Of a stretch of DNA of 10,317 bases, positions 6,359 to 10,317 are shown piece by piece (positions within the stretch are counted from its first letter, which is position 1; the number at the start of each line of letters is the position of its first letter). The notes beneath the pieces were generated by a model. The model saw only the letters and a list, made by a program, of their open reading frames with translations. It was not told the DNA's origin and ran no database searches. A program made the position numbers and the translations under genes. Location: assembly GCA_003519645.1 (NCBI GenBank), contig DOWI01000235.1, positions 5,115 through 15,431 of the forward strand, read 5' to 3'. Source of the stretch: Oscillospiraceae bacterium (lineage in GTDB: Bacteria > Bacillota_A > Clostridia > Oscillospirales > Acutalibacteraceae).

Positions 6359-7890
6359 TTGTCATCCCAGCTTTCTATAATCCATGCTCCTTCTCCCGGA
6401 ATGTAAGAGCCGGAATCAAAAATTTCCAAAGGTGTACCGTCAAGGTCGGGTTTGCTGTAATGGAACATAACGTTGCTGTTTATATTGGCGTATTTTACGA
6501 TACAAGAGCCGACAAATTTATAGGTTTCAAGGGGAGATCCGGAGGCATTAATCGTGCCCTGGGGCAGATAGACACAGGCATCCAGCTCGGAGTTGTTGTT
6601 GAGGCTGATGGTCTGTTCACCATCTCCGATTATAAAAAGACGGGGGCTGGAGCTCATTACCTGCATGCCAATGTATTCATTTGAATTGACAGAAATAGAC
6701 GAGTTACCGGTCATATAAATAATTACATTGTGCCTACCGTCACTTACAACTTCGATATCGACACCGTTTGTAAGGCTAAACGTGGTATTGTCCAGCAAAA
6801 GATTGATATCTTTTGCTGTTGCGTCAATGGTTAATGTTGTACCCCATTGCATCTGATTGATCTGAGAAACCACAGCCGGTGTAATTGTTCCGCTGTCTGA
6901 GATTGTTTTGTTGCTGATAACCACCGAGTTATAAAGCTCGGGCATCTGCGCCCTGGTAGGGACATTTATGACAGGCAGGGCAGGGGCTGTATAAGGGCTG
7001 GAATCCAACGGGCTATAATCGGTGATGTTTGTTGCGCCTCCGGACACAAAAGAATAGACATTGCCCCATGCGGTGGTTACTTTGCCTCCATAGAGCAGGC
7101 TGCCGTGCAATTTTGCTCCACCTGCAAAATGTGCATTGTTTCCGATCACGGCGTCTTGTCTAACGCTGCCGTTGAGCATGGTCAGCGATCCGTCAACAAA
7201 TGCGCTCCCGCTTATATCCGCGTTGCCGTCCATTTTTAAGTCGCCTTTTGAATACAAATCACCCGCTACCAAGGAGCCGTTTTGTAGATAAACGTTTCCA
7301 AAGCTGAAAAGACCTTTGGTGGTGTTTCCGGAACCGCTCATGGTTGTAGTACCCTTCACCACGATAAAATCGCTGATGCTGCTACCCTGTGACAGATTTA
7401 AATTGCCGTCGACATAGACGCTTCCGTTTAATTTGCATTGGCCAAACCCGGTGCCGTCTCCGTTGACGTAAACGACATTATCGGTGGGCAATATTCCCGA
7501 CGGAGCGGGGGGGCGGATCAGATATGCTGATACTGTGTCTGTCTGCCCTTGATAGGTTGCTGTGACCTTGATTTTCATTTTGCTCTGGCTGATATAGGAT
7601 ACATCCACCGTATAGTCGCCCATATTCGGCAAGCTGCCTTTGCCCTGGCTGTTGGTCATACTTTCGATTCGCTGCGCATTGTCTGCGTTTTGAATGATAT
7701 ATTGCGCCACCGAACCGGCCACCGATTTGGCTGTATAGTACACCTGCTGCTGGCTATGCTGAACTTTTGTAGTCTGAGTGGATGTGATCGAGGCAGAAAG
7801 AGCGATTGCAGACAAAATAGACACAACAAGGAAAAAACAGACTACCCACGCGAGAATATAACCGCCCTCTTTTTTAAAGATGCGGATCAA
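6355..7890 (-). CDS. PilX-like membrane-anchored protein with beta-helix region and DUF7305-like C-terminus
   Basis: This is a 511-residue protein from TTG 7890. It has a short basic start, KEGGY, and one membrane helix (about 11-35), resembling the PilX N-terminal segment. The residue five past GG is Trp rather than Glu, so it is not a standard prepilin. A helical stretch and a strand-rich part follow to about 135. Residues 140-275 repeat short units such as VYVDGNLNLSQGSSIS and AFVDGSLTMLNGSV, the pattern of a right-handed beta-helix as in bactofilin-like polymers. Residues 350-482 (strands with Asn/Ser ladders, then CVYLPQGTINASGS and FVGSCIVKYANI, then FHYSKP) resemble the DUF7305 domain seen in PilX-type proteins. 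The stop overlaps the next gene's ATG. It could be a large surface-exposed minor pilus component. The anchor and beta-rich body are seen; the function is inferred. Confidence 0.8.
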   Translation of the reverse strand: MIRIFKKEGGYILAWVVCFFLVVSILSAIALSASITSTQTTKVQHSQQQVYYTAKSVAGSVAQYIIQNADNAQRIESMTNSQGKGSLPNMGDYTVDVSYISQSKMKIKVTATYQGQTDTVSAYLIRPPAPSGILPTDNVVYVNGDGTGFGQCKLNGSVYVDGNLNLSQGSSISDFIVVKGTTTMSGSGNTTKGLFSFGNVYLQNGSLVAGDLYSKGDLKMDGNADISGSAFVDGSLTMLNGSVRQDAVIGNNAHFAGGAKLHGSLLYGGKVTTAWGNVYSFVSGGATNITDYSPLDSSPYTAPALPVINVPTRAQMPELYNSVVISNKTISDSGTITPAVVSQINQMQWGTTLTIDATAKDINLLLDNTTFSLTNGVDIEVVSDGRHNVIIYMTGNSSISVNSNEYIGMQVMSSSPRLFIIGDGEQTISLNNNSELDACVYLPQGTINASGSPLETYKFVGSCIVKYANINSNVMFHYSKPDLDGTPLEIFDSGSYIPGEGAWIIESWDDK

Positions 7891-7897
7891 TTCTACT

Positions 7898-7905
7898 CCT
7901 CCTTT
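7898..7905 (-). promoter_or_regulatory. Consensus Shine-Dalgarno that sets the PilX-like start
   Basis: A perfect AAAGGAGG on the - strand is followed by a 7-nt spacer and TTG at 7890-7888. A longer in-frame reading from TTG at 7908 would translate the Shine-Dalgarno itself as part of MKGGVE, which is very unlikely. The shorter start gives a protein beginning MIRIFKKEGG. Confidence 0.88.
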
Positions 7906-7930
7906 CAATTTGGAAGGGCAGTCGATTACG

Positions 7931-7952
7931 GGTTACATTAGACGATGTAACC
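7931..7952 (-). other. Hairpin-forming inverted repeat between pilO and the PilX-like gene
   Basis: GGTTACAT (7931-7938) and ATGTAACC (7945-7952) form a perfect 8-bp inverted repeat around a 6-nt loop. It begins on the - strand directly after the pilO stop codon (7955-7957) and lies in the 64-nt gap before the PilX-like gene. No T-tract follows, so it is not a normal intrinsic terminator. It may stabilise or set the processing of the polycistronic mRNA, or reduce read-through into the minor-pilin genes. An operator is also possible, though the site is far from any visible promoter. Confidence 0.55.
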
Positions 7953-7954
7953 GA

Positions 7955-8692
7955 CTAGCCTGCAAAGGGATTGGGTTTTCCGGACGGATTTGGAAGGGTA
8001 TCCGCTGAGAAAATATCATTTACGTTTTTAGCAATCCCGTAGCATTCTGCCGTAATGCTGACCACAAAAGGCTTGTCCTCATGCTGTGTCATATCCAGGG
8101 ATGAAATACGGATCAGCCTTCCGCTATGATTGATTTGATCAATCAGCTGAAGTCCCTGATTGTACGTTCCCTTAAACTGCAGTGATACCGTTACCATTTC
8201 AATAAGATCATCGGGTGAGCCTGTTTTGTTGTTAACTATTGGCTTGTTTTCCCCTGATGTTTTATTGCTCTGGTTCATTTCTCTCAGTTGGTTGGCTGCT
8301 TCTTTCGCCGGATAGGATGTTTCGAAATCAACAACCTGATGTTTTGCCACTTGAGTTATGGACTTGCCGGTCATGGTGAAAGAATCATATCGTATCTTTA
8401 CTGCTTCAGCCATTTTCTGAAAAAATATATGAAGATTATCTGTTTCAATCTCAGGCAAGAAGCGTACGGAATCGGTCAATATCTGCTGCTCCAGCTCTTG
8501 GTTGTTGTTCTTCATCAATGTTTCCATTAGTTTGTTTTGTTCCAGCTCATCCCGATTGCTTATTGCCTGCGTTCGCTCTTCTTTTGCTGCGGCAATATAT
8601 TCTATCTGGGGTTCAATCAAAAGCTTAAACCCACCCAGAAGGATAACAACGGCTGCCAGAATCACAATTAAAGCCTTTTCTCTCCTGTTCAC
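7955..8692 (-). CDS. pilO: Type IV pilus inner-membrane platform protein PilO
   Basis: This is a 245-residue bitopic protein from GTG 8692. A short Arg/Lys-rich cytoplasmic start (MNRREK) is followed by one membrane helix (about 7-26) and a charged coiled-coil (about 28-75). The outer domain shows the PilO/GspM layout: LPEIETDNLHIFFQKMAEAV, then a strand-turn unit VTVSLQFKGTYNQGLQLIDQ with GRLIRISSLDM. The segment between (about 130-165) is Asn/Lys-rich and looks like a loop. PilO is known to pair with PilN in the membrane ring that links cytoplasmic PilM to the rest of the pilus machine. The gene follows pilN after 2 nt (TGA-CG-GTG), as in the classic pilM-N-O order. No PilP or secretin gene follows, in keeping with a single-membrane cell envelope. 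Confidence 0.85.
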   Translation of the reverse strand: MNRREKALIVILAAVVILLGGFKLLIEPQIEYIAAAKEERTQAISNRDELEQNKLMETLMKNNNQELEQQILTDSVRFLPEIETDNLHIFFQKMAEAVKIRYDSFTMTGKSITQVAKHQVVDFETSYPAKEAANQLREMNQSNKTSGENKPIVNNKTGSPDDLIEMVTVSLQFKGTYNQGLQLIDQINHSGRLIRISSLDMTQHEDKPFVVSITAECYGIAKNVNDIFSADTLPNPSGKPNPFAG

Positions 8693-8694
8693 CG

Positions 8695-9264
8695 TCAATC
8701 CACCTTTCCTTTTTGCACTTCATTAAAGTTGCAGGTCATTATAAAATGATAATTGTTGTCTATCTCATCAAAAGTGACTCCGTCATACCAAATTAAGCTG
8801 AAAAGATTACTCCTATCCAGTGCTTGCTGAAGCTGCGCCGAACCGAGCGGGCTTTTGCTTACACAGGTTAACTGTACGTTTTGGGGGTTCATTTTCATGG
8901 AGATAACCCGAACGTCGGAGGGCATTGCGGAAGCTATGCTTGTCAGCTTTTGTTTATTAATGAAAATCGATGAATCAAACTTTCCCTTTGAATCGGCTAA
9001 AACTTTGGTGTAAAGCTTTAAAAGTTCATTTTTCTCTATTACTGCCGCAAGCTCTTGCTGCTTTTCACTGGAATCTCCGACCTGGGCTTTAATCATATTG
9101 ATTTCGAGTTGAATGGATTTTTGATAAAGAAACAAACCGCCGTATGTTCCTGAGATAATAAAAATGAAAATTGCGATCAACAAAAACAGACCCGCATTGC
9201 TCTTTCCGCTGGTTTTTGCAGGGCCGTTTTTATAAGCCGCAAAAAAGTTCAAGTCTCTTTTCAT
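8695..9264 (-). CDS. pilN: Type IV pilus inner-membrane platform protein PilN
   Basis: This is a 189-residue bitopic protein from ATG 9264. The N-terminus MKRDLNFFAAYK corresponds to the cytoplasmic 'INLLP' tail with which PilN proteins dock into a groove of PilM. A membrane helix follows (about 24-47), then a coiled-coil (48-85) and a periplasm-type alpha/beta domain with the PilN-like order LTSIASAMPSDVRVISMKM, then SPLGSAQLQQALDRSNLF. An open frame continues upstream to an ATG at 9369, but those 35 residues are Cys/Arg-rich, overlap pilM and have no ribosome binding site. GGAAAGGA (9277-9284) lies 12 nt before ATG 9264; the ATG at 9276 directly abuts it. This leaves a 71-nt gap after pilM, with no clear structure in it. 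The gene is placed between pilM and pilO as expected. Confidence 0.83.
   Translation of the reverse strand: MKRDLNFFAAYKNGPAKTSGKSNAGLFLLIAIFIFIISGTYGGLFLYQKSIQLEINMIKAQVGDSSEKQQELAAVIEKNELLKLYTKVLADSKGKFDSSIFINKQKLTSIASAMPSDVRVISMKMNPQNVQLTCVSKSPLGSAQLQQALDRSNLFSLIWYDGVTFDEIDNNYHFIMTCNFNEVQKGKVD
8700..8707 (-). promoter_or_regulatory. Ribosome binding site that sets the pilO start
   Basis: AAAGGTGG, one mismatch from the consensus, lies 7 nt before GTG 8692 on the - strand. A TTG two codons earlier (8698) would be only 1 nt away, too close. The site lies within the last codons of pilN, so initiation of pilO is probably coupled to pilN termination. Confidence 0.75.
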
Positions 9265-9335
9265 TCTGTGGTGCATTCCTTTCCGGCAGGAATATTCTCC
9301 CGTTTTGTTTATCCTTTTACAGTGTTTACCGGCTG

Positions 9336-10317
9336 CTACAACCGAATCAGCGCGCCTGCTGCATTGCATATCTTGGCAAGGCTGCAGTTTTGGGGAATGG
9401 TCAGTCTACCGACACTGCTTAAAACCTCAACCGGGATTTTGAGTATATTTGTCAGTGCTTGGTCAAGCCCGTTAATGGAAGTGATGCCGCCGCAAATAAT
9501 AACCTTAGCGACGTTCTTCTTCTCAGAATTCAGAAGTATATATTGGGTATATTTTTGTATCTCTTCCGAAAGACGATAAATAAAATATTTGCAGGTATCG
9601 GAAATTATAACGTTCTCATATTCATATTCGGGTGAGAAGCTAAGCTTTGAGAGATGCTCCTGCGTAACATCGCAGCGAAAGATTGAACCGATTTCTCTCA
9701 CAAATTCCTGAACAAGAGATACTTCCGTTCGATTGAAGCGGCAGATCCCCGCCGAAAAACCATGGAATGCAATCTTTGAATAGCCAATGTCCGCCACGAT
9801 GATGTTGTCATCCTTGTGGTCATTACCGTTTATTTCAATCGACGTTAGCAGCTTAGACATTGCGTTTGCATGAATGTCAAGAGCAAGGGGTTTTAGCTTT
9901 AGTTCCTTGAGAAGGGAAAAGTAACCTTCAATGATTTCATTTTTGACGGCGTATGCCATGACGGAAAGCATCTTTTCATCCGCTGTTGATGTGACAAAGT
10001 CAATTACATAGCCGCTGTCCTCGCCGAGAATTCTTGACATTTCATTGTTAACCACCAGCTTCAAGTCTATAAGCTTGATACGGGGCAGTGTTAACTCCCT
10101 AGCTACAATGTCACTGCTGTTGATGGTTATGACAGTCGACTTGGAGTTCATGCGGTTGGTTTTAATGATTTCATTAATCATAAAACTTAGGGCGGGCCGA
10201 TCCATAATCATGCCGTTTGCGACAACTTCACTTTCATATTCGATTTCGGACCAGGAATTCACCGTAACGTTTCCTTTGCGGCAATTTCCTTGTACTACAC
10301 AAACCTTTTTGCTGCCC
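9336..10317 (-). CDS. pilM: Type IV pilus assembly ATPase-like protein PilM (5' end cut by window edge)
   Basis: The frame stays open to the window edge, giving 326 visible residues; a GTG at 10262 is in frame but not the start. Codons beyond it encode GSKKVCVVQG, the first phosphate-binding strand of the actin-like fold ('DIGS..IKVVQ' in PilM proteins), so probably fewer than ten residues are missing. Further PilM marks are VARELTLPRI and the following VNNEMSRIL (replacement of the usual 'E' helix in domain 1B), VADIGYSKIAF (second phosphate motif), and VIICGGITSINGLDQAL (adenosine motif with the GG pair). PilM is a soluble actin-like protein that binds ATP and the N-terminal tail of PilN at the cytoplasmic face. 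No membrane segment is seen. It is the first visible gene of the operon; its promoter lies beyond the right edge. Confidence 0.88.
   Translation of the reverse strand, partial: GSKKVCVVQGNCRKGNVTVNSWSEIEYESEVVANGMIMDRPALSFMINEIIKTNRMNSKSTVITINSSDIVARELTLPRIKLIDLKLVVNNEMSRILGEDSGYVIDFVTSTADEKMLSVMAYAVKNEIIEGYFSLLKELKLKPLALDIHANAMSKLLTSIEINGNDHKDDNIIVADIGYSKIAFHGFSAGICRFNRTEVSLVQEFVREIGSIFRCDVTQEHLSKLSFSPEYEYENVIISDTCKYFIYRLSEEIQKYTQYILLNSEKKNVAKVIICGGITSINGLDQALTNILKIPVEVLSSVGRLTIPQNCSLAKICNAAGALIRL

Noticed and set aside
9265..9369. N-terminal extension of pilN beginning at ATG 9369
   Set aside because: No ribosome binding site precedes it, it overlaps pilM, and its Cys/Arg-rich residues do not resemble PilN, whereas MKRDLNFF at 9264 matches the expected docking tail.
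10260..10262. GTG at 10262 as the start of pilM
   Set aside because: The frame stays open upstream to the window edge and encodes the conserved GSKKVCVVQG phosphate-binding strand, so the gene begins beyond the window.

Overview
The window looks like a chromosomal segment of a low-to-moderate GC Gram-positive anaerobe of the class Clostridia, possibly Oscillospirales/Ruminococcaceae-like. This is inferred from strong AAAGGAGG-type ribosome binding sites, frequent GTG/TTG starts, a PF06541 (CmpB-type) membrane protein, a GldG/DUF4340 ABC-accessory pair, and a type IV pilus assembly cluster with no sign of a secretin. No rRNA, tRNA, CRISPR array, transposase or phage gene was seen.

Layout, left half (+ strand): the last codons of an ABC-accessory membrane protein (1-40) overlap a DUF4340 protein (37-1560), which ends at a strong hairpin terminator (1569-1605). 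A sigma-A-type promoter (1665-1693) then precedes a GT-B family 4 glycosyltransferase (1758-2930), a PgeF/YfiH-type laccase-domain enzyme (2991-3821) and a five-helix PF06541 membrane protein with a long basic cytoplasmic tail (3871-4851). A hairpin at 4879-4914 lies between the two converging gene sets and may serve both strands.

Right half (- strand): a compact type IV pilus operon is transcribed from the right edge toward the centre. It holds pilM (start cut off by the window edge), pilN, pilO, a PilX-like anchored protein with a beta-helix/DUF7305-like body, a small PilV-like prepilin, and a PilW-like prepilin that carries two tandem Ig-like (BIG2) domains at its C-terminus. PilM (cytoplasmic, actin-like), PilN and PilO (single-span membrane proteins) would form the inner-membrane alignment platform. 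The three downstream genes look like minor pilins or a pilus-tip complex that could present a large beta-helical and Ig-like surface for adhesion. The ATPases, the platform protein PilC, the major pilin and the prepilin peptidase are not here and would be expected beyond the right edge or elsewhere.

Several starts differ from the longest open frame. pilN most likely starts at 9264. pilO (GTG 8692), the PilX-like gene (TTG 7890) and the PilW-like gene (GTG 5990) each start 7 nt after a clear Shine-Dalgarno sequence, and in each case the longer frame starts inside or too close to that sequence. The most unusual content is the minor-pilin set, especially the pilin-BIG2-BIG2 fusion and the beta-helical PilX-like protein.
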